From Gorsachius magnificus (lineage: Eukaryota > Chordata > Aves > Pelecaniformes > Ardeidae), in the NCBI GenBank assembly GCA_034008185.1, contig CM067095.1, forward strand, positions 3,084,610 to 3,148,609: a stretch of DNA of 64,000 nucleotides. The letters are read 5' to 3'. Every line of letters begins with the position of its first letter. Positions within the stretch are counted from its first letter, which is position 1. The translations under genes and the position numbers were made by a program. The notes under the pieces were generated by a model. It did no database searches. It saw only the letters and a program-made list of their open reading frames with translations, and was not told the origin of the DNA. Below, in pieces: positions 1-14,200 of the stretch.

Positions 1-3000
1 GCGGACCCGCGAAGCCTTGAGCAAAGAGGGACACACCTACTGTAGGAACTAGCATACGGTGGAGCTCACGCTCTGCCAAGTTGGGCTTTGATCTCCCCTG
101 TGAAATAACGGGAGTGCTACCGCAGCTGATGGTCCAGGGATTGGAGATATTAAAAGATATTCTCTCTCCCTACAAATCTGCCTCGTTTATTTCTAAAGAA
201 AAAAAAAAAAAAAAGACATAAACAAGCACATATGTTGTCTTATTTATACTTCCAAACCTCTGAAAATAACATAATTCCTTTCACTACTGTCAATCACTAC
301 GGAAAAATATCAGGAGCTCCAATTAAAAACATTAGGAGGGAGGAAATGGGGATGCAGGACCTGTTTTGGAGGGTCACTTCAGCTCAAACAGTGCCTGGAG
401 GTCTTTGTCCATTCTAGAAAAAGCAGTGTGATAGCAAAGTATGTGGGGAACTGACCTCCAGCTGCCATCGAGGAGCCCAGATGGCTCATCCTCAGGCATG
501 CGTAGACACCAGCAATAGGAAGGTACAGTTTAAGCTGAATACTCATATTTTGTTTTCATTTGGCAAAAGCAGGCTTCTCTGGAGATATTCAAAGCCCGCC
601 TGGATGATGTCCTGCATATCATGCTCTAGGTGAACCTGCTTTAGCAGGGCGGTTGGACTGGGTGATCTCCCAAGGTCCCTTCTAACCCTTGCCATTCTGT
701 GATGACCGAGAAGGAATCCTGTCCTGCACCAATGTCAGGGGGTGCCCAGTCCCAGCAGAAAGGAGGCTCCGAAATCTGGTTTTTCTGTATGCGACAGTAA
801 CACACAGCCTGGCAGAGGCTTCTCCAGGCGGTGCCCTGAAGCAGCAATGGTTCTGGCATTTCTGTTCCTGGACAGAAAGCACAAGTGTTTTTCCATGCAG
901 CAATTTCATATTTTCAATTAGACTGCTCACATCCAACATAACCTGTGGCAAGGACTGTGGCAAGCTGCTGCGGTACAGCCAGCTTCCCTTCCCAAAGTGG
1001 GCTGCAAATTGCAGGTGAGGGAGGAACATGCAAAATTCAACCATAGTTCAGGATATAAAAGATCCCAAACAGCCACTGAAGACCTGCCTCAACTTGCTTC
1101 TGCTTCTTCAATGCGGATGTCTGGTTTAAAACAATTTCTTGGGTCCTTCAGTTGCTGCTTTTGCAAGTGCTTGCAGAATCTGTTTCCCTCACTGCCCTGG
1201 AAACTCAGGGGCCTTCTCCAAAACTGTCGGCACACGCTCGCTGGTAGGAGGCAGAAGCTCTGAGCATTAGTCAGGAGGAGAGGGACGGGGTTTCTCGCCA
1301 CACGTCACACCAGCCAGCTCTAAGCCAGCGCAAATTACACCGTCATAAACCAGCTGTTAGGCAGCAGCATCACCAGTCTCTCTGGGAAGCCATGGAGCTC
1401 TCCCAGGCGCTAGAGTTAGCACACAACTGGCTTACAAAAGCAGGCGGTGAAGATACCGCTCTGAAAACCGGCATCTGAAACAGAAGATGTAGCTGCAGGT
1501 TGTGGTATTGGGGTTTTTTTTGGGGGGGAGGTTGGTTGTGTTTTCTTTTTTTTTTTTTTAAATAACTCACTGAGTAATTTTGAGGCTAGCATGAACCTTT
1601 CTACAGCGTTAGCTTTTCTTTGGAAGAGACAAATTCACGACATATGAGATCACAGCGCTGCTTGCTGGCCGAGGTACACTTTAAATTGGCTGAGGAAGGA
1701 TCCAACGATTCATGCAAAGCTGTTTTCTTAACTAATCCCTGGAACTCCTTGTGTATTTGGCAACGTTCAGCCTTTTAGTTAATTGCCGTTGTGTACATGC
1801 ACTGGGGAGGAGCGCAGAGAACTGGAAATACCCACAGATCTCATCACACAAAGTGGGAAACACAAAATAGCAGCTTGGTGGTTTCAAACACTCTTGTTGC
1901 ATTTGACTTTAATTTTTCGGAGCTAAAGTTAGCTTCCTCTTAGATGCGAGAAGCCCTTGCACATTTGTCTCCTGATCTCAGGGTCATTTCCTCCTGCAAA
2001 TCCCTTCCTGGAGGCAGCAGTGCCACAGACCACAAAAAAAAGGAGAAAAAAAAAAAAGAAAATCAGCTAAACTTTTCAGATTTCAGGCCCTGGAACTACT
2101 GCACTGAAGGGGGGAAGGGGAAGGAGACTGGGGAGGGAAGTGAATAACCGTGGGGTTTTGGGGCATAAGGTATTTTGGGTTGTTCCTGGAGGCCTTCCCA
2201 AAAGGAGCATCGTGGAGAGGACTCTCCCATGTGTACATACTCTGTTTGTAGGAGCAGCTTGTCCTGTGACTCCTGCTTGGTGGACTTCAGCTTTAATGGG
2301 AGCGTGCAAGCCCCACCTGGCAGGGAAGTCTGCAAACACGTGCTGGGGGGCTGTGGTGACACTCAGGAGGTCACCTAGGCCATGACCCTGCCCTGGGGCA
2401 GTAGCAGCCGCAGCGATGCTCCTCCTCAGATGCGCCTCTAGTCCTTGGAAACACAGTCGGAAAACCAGCTCGTTTGCAGATCCCTCCTGGATCACGCCCC
2501 AGCATGGCCGGTGCATCCTGCCGAGACGAGCGGAGCAGCCACGCAGGCTGGCTTGGGCAATGTGTCGCCAAAGATGAACATGCTCTCCGAGACCCTCACA
2601 AGGCACGAGCTGTGCTTAGTCCCTCGCACAGAAAGCGCTGCCCTGAGGTGGCCCCAAAGCTGGAGGGGATGATGATGAGGAGATCCACCCCAAAGCAGAG
2701 GGATGACATTGAGAACTAAACCCTTCTTCCTCAGACCCGCACTCAAATCAGCGGGATGGTGTGAGACGGAGCAGCAGTTCACTCCTAGGTGAGCACGTAT
2801 GGCTCCACACATGTTCAGAGATAACTCTGCACAGGGTACCTCCATCAACGACTAGGAAGGACTAAAATTCCCAGCCCTGATGGAAAAACAGCATGAAATG
2901 GCTGCATATATGGAGTGACACCACGGAAATAAGCCAGGCTGAATACCCAGGTGCTAACTTGTCCTCGGGCAGGTGCCTGTAGTGACGCAGCACCTTCCAG

Positions 3001-3331
3001 ATATTTGCAGGCTGAGGTCTGCTGCTCCCAGCAGATGCTCCTGCCGCCAGCCTCAGCACAAAGACCGGCCCCGTGGGGAGGCACAGAGGCAGGTGAGGGA
3101 CAGGGACATGCACGCCTCCCATTTAATTTCAGCAGCCCCAAGCCATGTGGTTTCTCACAGCAAAGCTATTCCATGGCTTTGTTTTTTGTTTCTGTTTTAG
3201 TTACCATAAAAATTTAGGGTTGTGGGTTTATTTTTTAAAGTCAGTTCCAAATCCCTGCTTATCCATGCCCTGGCCACAAGCACTACGAACAGCTCTCCCA
3301 AGGGTTGAGCACAGAGTATGTGAAAGCCTAC
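1..3331 (-). other. SETD1B: SETD1B intron downstream of the proline-rich exon (partial)
   Basis: This stretch lies 3' of the exon ending at 3332 on the SETD1B strand and begins with the donor GTAGGC. The next exon expected from the family, the one following the conserved ERLAK end, was not found in any minus-strand frame here, so it should lie beyond the left edge. The stretch holds one CR1 fragment at 571-705 and short A/T runs (for example A16 at 199-214). Otherwise it shows only short chance reading frames and nothing I can call a gene. Confidence 0.7.
571..705 (+). mobile_element. CR1 LINE 3' end fragment, plus orientation
   Basis: The segment carries the characteristic avian CR1 3' end: a GGAGATATTCAAAGCCCGCC block, then CCTGCTTTAGCAGGGCGGTT, then a 3' tail GCCATTCTGTGATGA. 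CR1 is the dominant LINE of birds, and most copies are 5'-truncated like this one. It sits in a SETD1B intron in the opposite orientation to the gene. The tail is short and several positions differ from the usual consensus, so it is an old, inactive copy. Confidence 0.88.
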
Positions 3332-4102
3332 CTTTGCCAGACGTTCCTTCTTGTCCCACCAGTCATCAAATGCTCGAAACGCTACCACTTCAACCATCTT
3401 CCGATTCAGGTCCCTTTTCATTATAGCCTTTAGTTCCTTCACTATGACCAGGAGGACTCCATCCACAGTGGCTTTGTGGGGATCTTCCTTCTTCGGCTCA
3501 TAACCCGGAGGTGGAACCGAGGGGTCAAACTTGGGCAGTGGTGGCCACTGTTGTCCACGACCAAGAGCTGCTCCCATCGAGAAAGGGCGGTAGGGCGGAA
3601 GATTCACGAACTGCATCCGTCCCGTCATGAAAGGTGGATACTGGTATGTGTTTTGTGCCTGCATCATGCGGCTCAGCATCTGAGTTTGCATCTGGAAGGA
3701 CATTGGCATGCCACCCCACTGGTTGCCCAAGACACTTATCATATCCACTTGCATGACAGGGAACATGCCAGGATGGAATGGAGGAAGCGGAGGCAAGATA
3801 TGAGGCGGAGGGACCCCGGGGGGGGCAGGGAGCGGAGGAGGGGGGACAGTGACAGCAGGGTGTGTGGGTGGAGGTGGCGGAGGTAGCGGCGGAGGCATTG
3901 GGAAGCCTGGCTGTGGAGGCGGCGGAGGAGGAAGAGGAGGGAATCCTGGTGGTGGCATGGGGGGAATTGACGGGGCCATCACGGCTGTGTTGCTGACAGA
4001 GGAGTTCACCACAATGGTTTTGGCACATTCTGCACTGGTGATGGGCGCAGGGTTGGTCTCATCGTCGGAGATTTCCATGTCCTCCCCTGAAGAATGCTGA
4101 CC
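3332..4102 (-). CDS. SETD1B: SETD1B coding exon: acidic [12 protein letters not shown] box and proline-rich block
   Basis: This 771-bp exon (257 codons, phase 0 at both ends) runs from an acceptor TTTTTTCGCAG at 4103 to a donor GTAGGC at 3331. It opens with [15 protein letters not shown], continues into a long polyproline stretch ([23 protein letters not shown]), then [20 protein letters not shown] and [18 protein letters not shown]. It closes with a conserved helical block around [36 protein letters not shown]. Order and wording match vertebrate SETD1B, the catalytic subunit of a COMPASS H3K4 methyltransferase complex. The proline-rich part is likely disordered. The conserved closing block precedes the acidic linker and the C-terminal SET domain, which are outside this window. 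Confidence 0.95.
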
Positions 4103-7100
4103 CTGCGAAAAAACAGAGAGAAAAGGTGAGGAGCACATTCCTTTTACATTAAATACCACAGCACTGGGTGCTTCAAACAAAAGCTAAGTTTAACACACGT
4201 TTTAATTGGGAATGGAGAAAAGCGAGCGATGCTCTGAAAAGACAGGGCCCATCGAGCAGCTGGTGCCTATTGAAGCTTTTCTCTTCCATGTCAGACCTCA
4301 GGAAGCAGAGAGGTAAAAGCTTTCTAAAAGAGCATCAGTACCAACTGAACAAAAACGTCAGCTTCTATGGAATAGGAGGAATTGCTCCCGTGCTTGGCAA
4401 AATACACACAATCTAAATGTCTTTCACGGCAAGAAACATTATCTCTTATTAGCATCCAATACTGACAGGTGCATTACACCATGAGTTTTTATTCCTTGGT
4501 TTTCACCATGCACAAAGAATTACCCTGTTTTTTTCAGGATAATCCCTGGCTCATTTGCTGTAAACTCTTAACCTCTAATTGTGCGAAGACAATACTTTCA
4601 CATGGCTGCTGCTACTAAAAGTTGTCTTGACTAGATCACAGCAATTCACATAGAAAAAAAAGACTGCCAAATCTGCTTAAATTGCCTTTAAACATCAGAG
4701 TCATAAATGCTGGGATTCAAAGACATAGCACATGTCATGTTGTTGGGCAAAATGAATACTTTACTAGCCACAAGAAATAGAGTGTTATATAAAATGCCAA
4801 AATGATGTCCCACCTCCACTGTCAAAGGGATGGAAACTGGATCAAAACAGAGGGTGCCTGCTTGCTCTGAAGTGTCAAAGCTGCCTGGTGAGGTCTTGTA
4901 CAACAGAAAAGCCTCACGAGCCTGCTCCATCCTCAACAGCAAATGGTCACATCTGCATGCTCTGTCCTAAGGGCACTTCAGTCCTGAAGGCGTCTCCAGC
5001 ACAAAGAAACCACACGTATGACTGTCACATCCCTCAGATATTGTTAAAACAAATCCTGATGCGAAATGCAGCAACCAAAGATTGCTGGAAGACATATCCA
5101 ACACACTGACAGCTTACCTAGGAAACGCAAACGGGGTTGACCTTCTACTAGTGGGATGTCAGCAAAGACAGGACAAGGTCCCAACAACCTTCTCCAAAAC
5201 TATTTCTCCCATTCTTCCTTTTTTCCCAGCTAAAATCAGCAAACCCCACCACTCCTTTGTGACAGCAAACATCTCTCAGCTATTTTCAGGACAGAAAAGC
5301 AGAAGCACTCATGACGACCTTCTCTCCCAGGCTCTCTACAAGCACGACTGGTCTGGCTCCTTCCAACGACTTACCCAGCACTTCCTTCCTCACAACAGCT
5401 TCACACACAAAACCCAAACAGTTGCCACCAGCTGATCTAAATGAAGAGCATCCCTGCGTTCACCAGCACTGAGCAGAGCACGGCAGCGATGTCCCATCTC
5501 CAACGGAGCTCCCCTGCCTGCCCTGGGTGCTTCAGCCCAGCTGAGGCAGTAAGAGATCACAATCAAATGGTCTTTAAGTGCCTCTCTGTATCTCAATCCT
5601 GGCAAGAGTTTTGGAACCTGCTGGCTGTTTTCAGCCAAATTTGCCTGAAGATCCCAAAGATGTTTATTTCTTCCACGTTTTGTGCCAGCAGGTGCCTCTT
5701 CTGTCTGCCTTCCTATGAGTCTCCCCAGTCTGAAAGAAAAGAGCAATAAAGCCTGGCCCTTTTCAGACACTGGAGAAGCTGCGCTGGGGAGAGCTGATGC
5801 GAAGCTGGCTTTGTTGGCAGTTCTCATCCTGAAGCTGCTGTGATTTGATTTTTAACCTGTGAATTTTGCACAGGGGTAAGGAAACAAAAGCAAGAGCAGC
5901 CGAGTTGACCACTCTGCTATGAACTGTAGCTGCATGAAGCTGAGCAATCGTAACTATCCAAATCAAACCAAATGCTTCATGGTTTATCAAAGGTCATCTC
6001 TGCTACAGCAGCTACCACCAGAGAGCAGGCTGAGCACAACACTTGCAACAGCAGCTTTGCAAATCCTCCTGTCCTAGCACCTCCCCTCGCCCTGGCTTCC
6101 CTGCATTCCTCTGCTGCAGCACGAACCCACCGGCTCATGCACCACATGAGTTGCCCCCAAAAAGCCACTTGCAGTTTTAGCGGTCTGCAAATGCCCATAT
6201 CCCCAGCTCAACAAGGAGGCCACCATTTACCCCTGCAGAAGGGCTGAAAGCATGAGGCTGGCAAACCCTGCAGCGAGTGCTATTGACCCCCTGCTCACGG
6301 TAACGGGGAAGGGACTCTCCCGCAGTTGCTGAGTTTGCTTTAGTGCATCTGTACGTGCAGGGAGGTACTCGGAGGGCTGTTTTGTAAACCCTAAAATGAA
6401 CAGCTAAAAAAGGAGAAGTAGAAATAATAACCCATTGCACTTGAGTCTTTGCAAAACCTAATTGTATCACCTCCTCCTTGAGCTCTCCACATCTGGCTAA
6501 TGTTTCTAAGTGGGTCTCACACCCCGCATCCTCCCAGCTGCTCTGCTGCAGTCACATCCCATGCTGAGGATGCTGGGGATTGAAAGGACATTCCGCAGTT
6601 TCAGCTACCACAGCTCCAGTGAAAGGGGCAAAGGAAGAGCAAAGATGACAACTGTGGCCAGTGTAAACAAGTTTCCTGCGAAACAGACCCTGTTTTTCTG
6701 TAAACGAACACAAAAAGCACTGTTAAAAGCACTGGCTTCAATTGCAAAAGCTGGATGATGCTAAAGGTCAGCAATGGATAGGAAACCAGGAGTGTTCAGG
6801 CTACCAAAGATAGACAAGATCAGCTTCATATTCACATTCATCTCATCTGATGGGGTATGGAGGAAAGTCACACCACGAAGCCCCAGTGGAGCACCAGCAC
6901 CAGGCAGTGCCACAGGGAACTCCAAGCCACAAATTCTCCCTGATCCCCAGTCCCTCCTGCAGGATCCTGCACCCTCCCAGTGCCACCCAACACCACTCTG
7001 AGTCACTGCTCAAGATCGGTCTCTGCTGAGTCCACACCACCAGTCCCAAATGCCAGCCCAAGCCAACACGTCCTCCCTCCCTGGAGCACCACCGGCGCAG

Positions 7101-8069
7101 AGCAGCCCATCTGAGCCAGTCCTGCCGTAGGAGACCAGTGTGCTCCGTCCCATCGCCCAGAGCCCACTCTCATCCACACTCAGTCTCAGTACCAAAGAAT
7201 CCTGCCTGATAAGTGAAGCTGGTTTTCCTTCTTGAAGGAAATATCAGATAGAAAAAGCCAACCCTGCAATTGCAGAGAGGTGGCAGGACGAGCTGGACTC
7301 CACATTGCAGTGCACAGCAGCTTTCTTCATTTATACATGCATTTATTTTCACTTAAGCTGAAATGAGAACTGCTAAAGCAATAACTGGCATTTTTGGAAG
7401 ACTGAAAGATTATTAATTTTTTAATTCTTTTGGTGCTCAGATGATTCTGCAGGAAGCAACAACACATTCCCTGCTTCCTGCAATGCTGGGCGGACAACTC
7501 ACCTGCACCTGCACGGTGAACCCAGTGTGTGCTCCAGTTTTATCCCAAGCAAGATGGAAAGGGAAAGAGAAGAAAAGGAATAAAGAAAAAAGGAAGTCTT
7601 TAAAGAAAGTTAAGGAAAATAGTTAAAGCAGATGAGCAGTTACAGGAAAGTTCTATCTAAGGGGGAAAAACATGGACACCAACTGAGTGAGAGACAGAGA
7701 AAGAAAAAACAAGGAGAGACCTGGAAAGATCTTTTGTTATATGCATTTCTTTTCATTCACTTGTCTGATCCTGGATTTACTGTGGTTGCTACCAAACACC
7801 TCTCAGGGTAGAGCTGAAAAGTAGCTACGCTGTCCTCCCAAAGAAACAGCCTTCTAGCTGGCCTCCCTCTTTGATCTCACAAGGGGGGGAAAAAAGTGAG
7901 CTGCTATGTGGCATAGGTACTGCTACGAGGATATCGTGGCCATCACTGTCAAAAAAACGTGTGTCAATCAGTCCTGGAGTTCACCTACGCAGTTCCGAGG
8001 GCATCGCGTACAACGCCTCCAGATAACCTCCCTTCAGCCCACTGAGAGAAAAGCCATTTCAAACTAAAT

Positions 8070-8240
8070 TAATTTGTGCTGCCATCTTTACTTTGCATTA
8101 ATTAAATTAAGAGTTAGCAAAACAGGTATTTAATTATATGCATGACACATTTTTCCAAAGGTGTTTTAATGATGCAAATTTGTTGGGAGAGATTCACGTC
8201 AGCGTAACTGGTTATAAATGGCCTCATTCGTTGCTCACCC
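8070..8240. promoter_or_regulatory. Candidate intronic enhancer: homeodomain and POU sites
   Basis: An AT-rich block holds TAATTAAATTAA-type homeodomain sites (about 8098-8110), TTTAATTATATGCATGA (about 8128-8146), an exact POU octamer ATGCAAAT at 8172-8179 and a CRE-like half site ACGTCA near 8196. Such dense overlapping factor sites are typical of conserved developmental enhancers. No conservation data were available, and AT-rich DNA yields such motifs by chance, so this is only a candidate. Confidence 0.25.
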
Positions 8241-11200
8241 CAAATGCTAAATGCCACCTTTAACATGGGTATGGTGTGTTTTAGCACAGGCGGAGCCTTT
8301 TGCGTTAAGTGAAGGGAACATCCCGAGATCTCACTCTTGGATCAGCCTGAATAGTGACAGGGTAGACAGCCACTGAATGCAGGGTATCGGTCTTATCTCA
8401 GAGCAATACCCAGCATTTAGCAAGCAAATGTTCATACCTGTGGAAAAAAGAAACTACATCCTAATATTTGCATGCAGAACTGGCAGTTTCCAGATGTGAA
8501 GAGGCTGTTCTCTCCCCGACCCAGAGGAGCACTGACACTGCAGCAGCGGTTGGGAGCTTCATCATGCGCGCCATTCGGTACCTTTCCTACGGGCAGAGGA
8601 ACTTCACATGCTTTCATTTCCTTTTAAAAAGGCCATCTGATAAAGAATTTACTCAGAATTTCAGAATGCATTTTGAATACCATCTGCTCAGGATTAATTT
8701 CACTTAAGTATTCTGCTGGGTACCAACTTACTTATATTTGAGGTAGGGAACCTATATCGCTGCACGTGGTAACTACTCTGACACAGCCTGGCTGATCTCT
8801 GGTGCATCAAAATAATGAATAGAGGATCAATGGCATTCAGCACAATGCAAGGTCGTTAGCTTTAAAGAAGTGAAGCGTCCCATGCTTGCAAGAAATAGCA
8901 AACTTTTCAGTCTGCTGCAACTTGCTCTCACAGAAACCAAACAGAACAAAAAAAAAATCACTTTAAGCTCTATAACTTGTAAAACTCCCTACTTAAATAC
9001 TGAAAAGCTTTGTCATTTAAAATGTTAAGAAAGAAGCTTTTCAATAAAGCTAGAACTAAATTCAGAAGTGGTTCCTGGACAAAAAGTTTTCATAACCTGG
9101 TCAGTCATCGCTCGGCTTTGGATTAAGTCCATCCAAGGATTTAAAAAATTCACCCTTTATCCTTACAAAAAAGTGGGGAAAGAAAAACCTCCAGAGGTGA
9201 TGGGGAGAGGACAACTGACCGAACAAGGTCGCACAGCAAGTCACCGACGGAGCCGAGAACAGGCTCCAGGTGCCCCTGACAGCCCATTCCCCAGCTCCGC
9301 CTGCCACCCCGCGCCGAGCTCAGGCTGGGCTCCTCGCTGTCCATGCTCTGCGTTTGACAAGGGAACAGCCCTAGCACGATACGCTGAGATCCCAGGGTGA
9401 AAACAGCCCATGCTCCCTGACACACCACTCTCTCTTCCCAGACTCCTTCAGCAGAACACATTCAAGAGAACGAGACGTTTCAAACCTGCCACATTTCTTA
9501 CAACGCCTCCCAGAACAAAAGGGAAGCCTGAGGATGCAAACCAGCCACCTGTAACTTTTCCTCAAAGATACAGTTTCAATGAAAAACTCCTTGGGAAAAA
9601 AATCCAAGCCCATTCAAGTTTGGCCCAGAGAATCTCACCATTCATTTTGCTAACAGAACAAAACACCTCTTGATGTCCAAAAATCTACATACTGGAGCAC
9701 AGCAAGGGCTTCATAGAGTATTGCCTTGCTCATTTTTAATCTGCTTTGAGCTGGCAAAGAGCTTGCAGGTTCCACGCCTTCTTGGCAAAGCAGGTAGAGA
9801 GGAGCCGTGCCTCCGAACTGCCCTCTTTGCTTACTGGGAGCGCAGCACTCAGGCACGATGACATGGCAGAGGGACGGTGCTAAGCATTCACACCTCATGG
9901 TGTCAGGCGTGAACAAGGCAGTCTCGGTCCCATGTTTACAATACATACAAGTATTTTTATTTTGCTAGCCATAATTATAGCTCTCCCTCTGAAAGAACGC
10001 ACACAAGGGTGGTACCTTCACTGGTGTTGCAGAAGCGGAGCACGGGCGGGCAGAGCTACCCAAGGTGGTTTGCCAGCATTTTAGCTACAGCAGCAGAAAC
10101 CACCAAGCAAACCTCTGGCTGCACCTTCTCAGGGGAGCTTTTAAGCCTGTTCGGATAACTGCGCCGTCACCCGCGGTGGTGGCTCACGTCGGCCAGCACA
10201 CCACCGCTGCAGCCTGGATCTACGCTGAGGTTTGCTCACCGCCTCCTCCCCGGACACCACGGGTTGGTTCGTCACGTCTTACAGCCTCCTCTGGGCAGCC
10301 TAGAGAGCACCCATCCTCCCGCTGCCGTCAGAGCGCACGATTACAATCACGGCAGCTTTTAATTGGGACAAAACCAGCTTTCAGGTGTATTTGCACTATT
10401 ATAAAATGCCCAGCTCAGGAACAGGCAAATGGAAAGCTAAACACATTATAGATCAGTGATTATAAATAACTTTGGCAACATGTATTTCTATCTCAAGAAC
10501 AGAAGATTGCAAGATTTTTATATAGCTGTATATTTATACAGCACTTTGCAAATCTAACTCACAGGCAAAGGTGGCGAATGAAGCAGAGCAGAACACAAGA
10601 CAGATCAGGGCTATGGACTCGTCACCATGTCCTACAAAAACAAGGCACCAAAAAGGCTGCAACAGAGCAGGGACTTCTTGCAGGAGGAGAGAAGTTACTT
10701 GGGTGTTTTGGTTTTTTTATTATTGATTGCAAAAGTATCTCTCCCTACTTGAAAAAAGAGAATTCAAGCTTTAGGAGATGACAATATCCTACCTGACACA
10801 TACACTGTCTTGGCTCAGCTTGTGTTTTGGTCGGGTACTTATTTGCAGCGCTTCTTTGGCACAGATTATCCTCCCCACACCTACAGGGCTGCACAACGAG
10901 TAAAACAAGTGACAAGAATATTCAAGTGCTCACTGTAAACAAACAGCACTGTAAACACCAGCCTAACTTACACCACTTTCTTTTTTTTTTTTTTCTTCTA
11001 ACACCAAGAGGGAACTTTAAGTTGATACCTCAAACCACAGAAGGATAGAGGGAGAATTCCCCAGAAGTCCCCGTCAGTCCCAGAACAGGGGGATGGGGGT
11101 GAGGAAAAGCCACCACGGTGCTTGTTTGTGTCTCGCAATGTGCTGCCTCAGGTGCTGTCCCTAATTAGACTGTCCTGCACACGGGGAGATGCCACAAGTT

Positions 11201-14200
11201 GGGATTTGGAAGCATGCGAAGAAGGAGCTCACCTGGGCTTTTGGTGCAAAGCAGGAGGGGCTCTCGAAGGGGAAAAGCACACGGAGCTAATGCTTACAAA
11301 GGAAAAAGGTCTCCTCACTCATTTCCAGTGTTTCCTGACACTAGAAACATAAATAAATGGACTTGTGTTTTAAGGACAGTGAGAGAGCTGGAAGGCTGCC
11401 CACTGGTCCACGCAATCACCAGAAAATCTAGTAAATTAAGATGATAAAAAGATAGAAGTGTCAAAGGCAGCATCCCAAACTCATGCAGATCTGCACTGCC
11501 AGTTTCCTGCGGGCTGTCAGATGATACTTCCAGCATCTGAGATGGGTCTCAACACTTCGAGGCACCTTTTCAGACTCCAAAGGGGATTATCGTCCGCCTT
11601 CTCCCAGCAGGGCAGTGAAGTAACATCCATGCCTCCCAAGAAAGGAACGGACCAGTAACTTAAGTCAGTATTTCCCAAAGCAAAGCCCAAGAACCACTGA
11701 TGTGATACAGGGCATGAAACAGTGTTCCACAAAAAAACCCCCCAAAACCAGGAGAAAATAAATGCACCAACTGAACATGAGGGATTCAGGCTATTTTTAC
11801 TTGACTGTAAATAGAAGCTCCAGTGGCTGTAGAAGCTGCGTGGATTCTTCTTTCCAAAAGCTGAGATGGATCCTGGAGTAAGAAACACCCACTTAGGCAG
11901 CCTCTAAGCATCTCCATGAGGATAAAAACATCTTTTATTTAACAAGAGATCCAGGGAAGGACAGACAACTCTCCATGAAGCAGAAGACAGGGATGGGAAG
12001 CAAACACAGTGCGATTAGTGGTCCAAGGTAACCAGATCTTCACTGATCCAGAAACAAGACGACTTGAGAAATGTGATCCCAAAGGAAGAAGACTCAACCT
12101 GCATTCAGAACTTTCAAAAATCCCTTCTCTTGGCAAGGGAGCACCATACTTTGTTTTTCAACATGACTTCCAAGAGCCCACTGCAAGAGCTTCCTAGGAT
12201 AGCGAGCCTCAGAGCCATAAATTAACCCAGTGGGAAAACCACTGCCAGATTTGCCTCAGCAGAAAGCCTAAAGAGATGAATTGGCAAAGAGGGCAAGAAC
12301 TTGCCGAGAGGTTTGCTCTGTTAACATTGAGTGCATTACCTTCCAGAAAAGGGGTGGCTTAACTCAGGTCTTTCTCCCTTCAATATGGGAAAGGAGGCTC
12401 TGAACTGCAAAACTCACGGCATATGATGTGGTTATACTGTTCCTGTTGGCAAAGATCACCAAAGAAGGGGATATTTGGGAGAAGCCAGACATTGCCCCTG
12501 GGCTTCCAGCACACACAAGAGACTCTCTGGTGCCTGCAGGAACAGCTCTGGGAAGAGTGCAGGCTAACAGAACATCCTCGGGGTCCACATTCATCACCAC
12601 TGAGACTGGAAGCTTCCAGACCCCCCGAATGCACAGATCTGAGCCAAGACAAACGTGATCATACAACTGTGCAGATCACAAAATACAGTGACAGTATGAG
12701 ATGGGGAGTCACTGGCCCCCAGCCTGAGATCAGGGACGCCTGGGCAGCCCGTGCGTGCCCCGATGCGAAGCCTGCCCGGACAGTCGCCCCTTCTGCATTA
12801 TATGAACAAATCCGACCTGGCAGGGCGAATGTGTGCCAATTCAGGGGCTGCGTCATGCGGCCAAAGTGTTTTTCATCACATATGAAACACCCTAAAATTG
12901 GATTTACCATCTCATGGAACCATGGCCTTTTCCCTCAAGTCTTAAGTAGATCTTATTAAGAGGAAAAAAAGGTTTCTTTATGGGGGGGAGGAGGAGGCAG
13001 GGAAAAGGAAAGAGGAAAAGAGAGAGGGGTGTTAACATTGGGGAGCCATGTAACAAGGCAGGCTCCTTCCACAGCAATGGTTGTTCTGGTTTCTCTATGT
13101 TAGATGGGGGGAAGGGATAGCTGAAGAGCTATTTGCAATCTAACTTCAAAGGCTTTAGTCGGCTGGGAAGCGAAGTCATGCATAAAAGGATGGTAGAGTG
13201 GCAAGAAAATACCCCCTACAGATAAATTAGTCAGGGAATGTTCTCTGCTTCTCCCGAAGACTTTCATACAGCCAGACTGGCTTCACCCAGGTAAAGCCCT
13301 TTTCAGACACCAGGTTCAGTGATGCAGAATCCTGGGAACAAACCAGCCAAATCCAACACAGGCACTAAACAGTCTCTCTGAAAAAGGGAAAGGCAGCAGT
13401 AGGCATGCAATGGGCTTCTCTGTCATTTTCTGCCATCTCAGCTATTACCAGTGGATTTTATTCTAAGGTTAGTCCACACACAAAAGATGCAGAGTTTGAG
13501 GAAGCATCTCCCTCTCTAAAGATGCAAAGAAAAGCAAGGAATTTAGGAGAAATCACACGGTATATGGAGAACTCCCTGCCCAAATGATTCTGAAATGCTC
13601 CATTTTGTTGTTCACACTGGTGTGCAGAAATGCACCCACATATCTAGAGAGCAGAAGGTATTTTACAATCAAAAATAAAGGGAATTGGGAGTCCACCTAT
13701 AAGAAAAAATAACAAAAAACCCCAAACAAACAAAAGAAAAAGGTGCAATAACTGCGTGTGCAGACTACACAGATACCTTACAGTTTGGTGCCAGGCAGGA
13801 GCTCACATGCCATCCCCTGAGCTTACTTAAGCCTTAGGTCAAACGGAGCCACGAATTCAGATCTTGCTACCAACAGGGCGATAAAAAAGCAGATAAGCTT
13901 GGAAAACAGTCTAGCTTCCCAGCCAATAGCAGCCTGTTGAGGAATAGGTTGCACACATACTGTATTTAAACAAGCTCTAATCAGCAGAACTAGGCCAGTT
14001 TGATATTATTCCTCTTTTAAGTACTACTACGGTACTATCAAGTAGCTGAAATCACAGGCTATTACAGCTATGGCAGCATTTTCAGTGCTCTGTTCAGTGC
14101 TCTCTGCATTTCCAGTGTTAGGAGCAACAGTGGTTTCATTTGCAAGACCTGGATGTCCGCAATGCAACCGGTGCAACACTGAGTCTCCTCGGAAGGGAGG

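Noticed and set aside
3525..4028. Long frames overlapping the SETD1B proline-rich exon in other frames (Gly-rich antisense, Ser/Ala-rich sense)
   Set aside because: They are shadows of a G+C-rich, repetitive coding exon with no splice or start evidence of their own.
10514..10544. Small hairpin GCTGTATA-TT-TATACAGC as a microRNA precursor
   Set aside because: The stem is only 8 bp with a 2-nt loop and no longer paired arms, so it is too short for a precursor.
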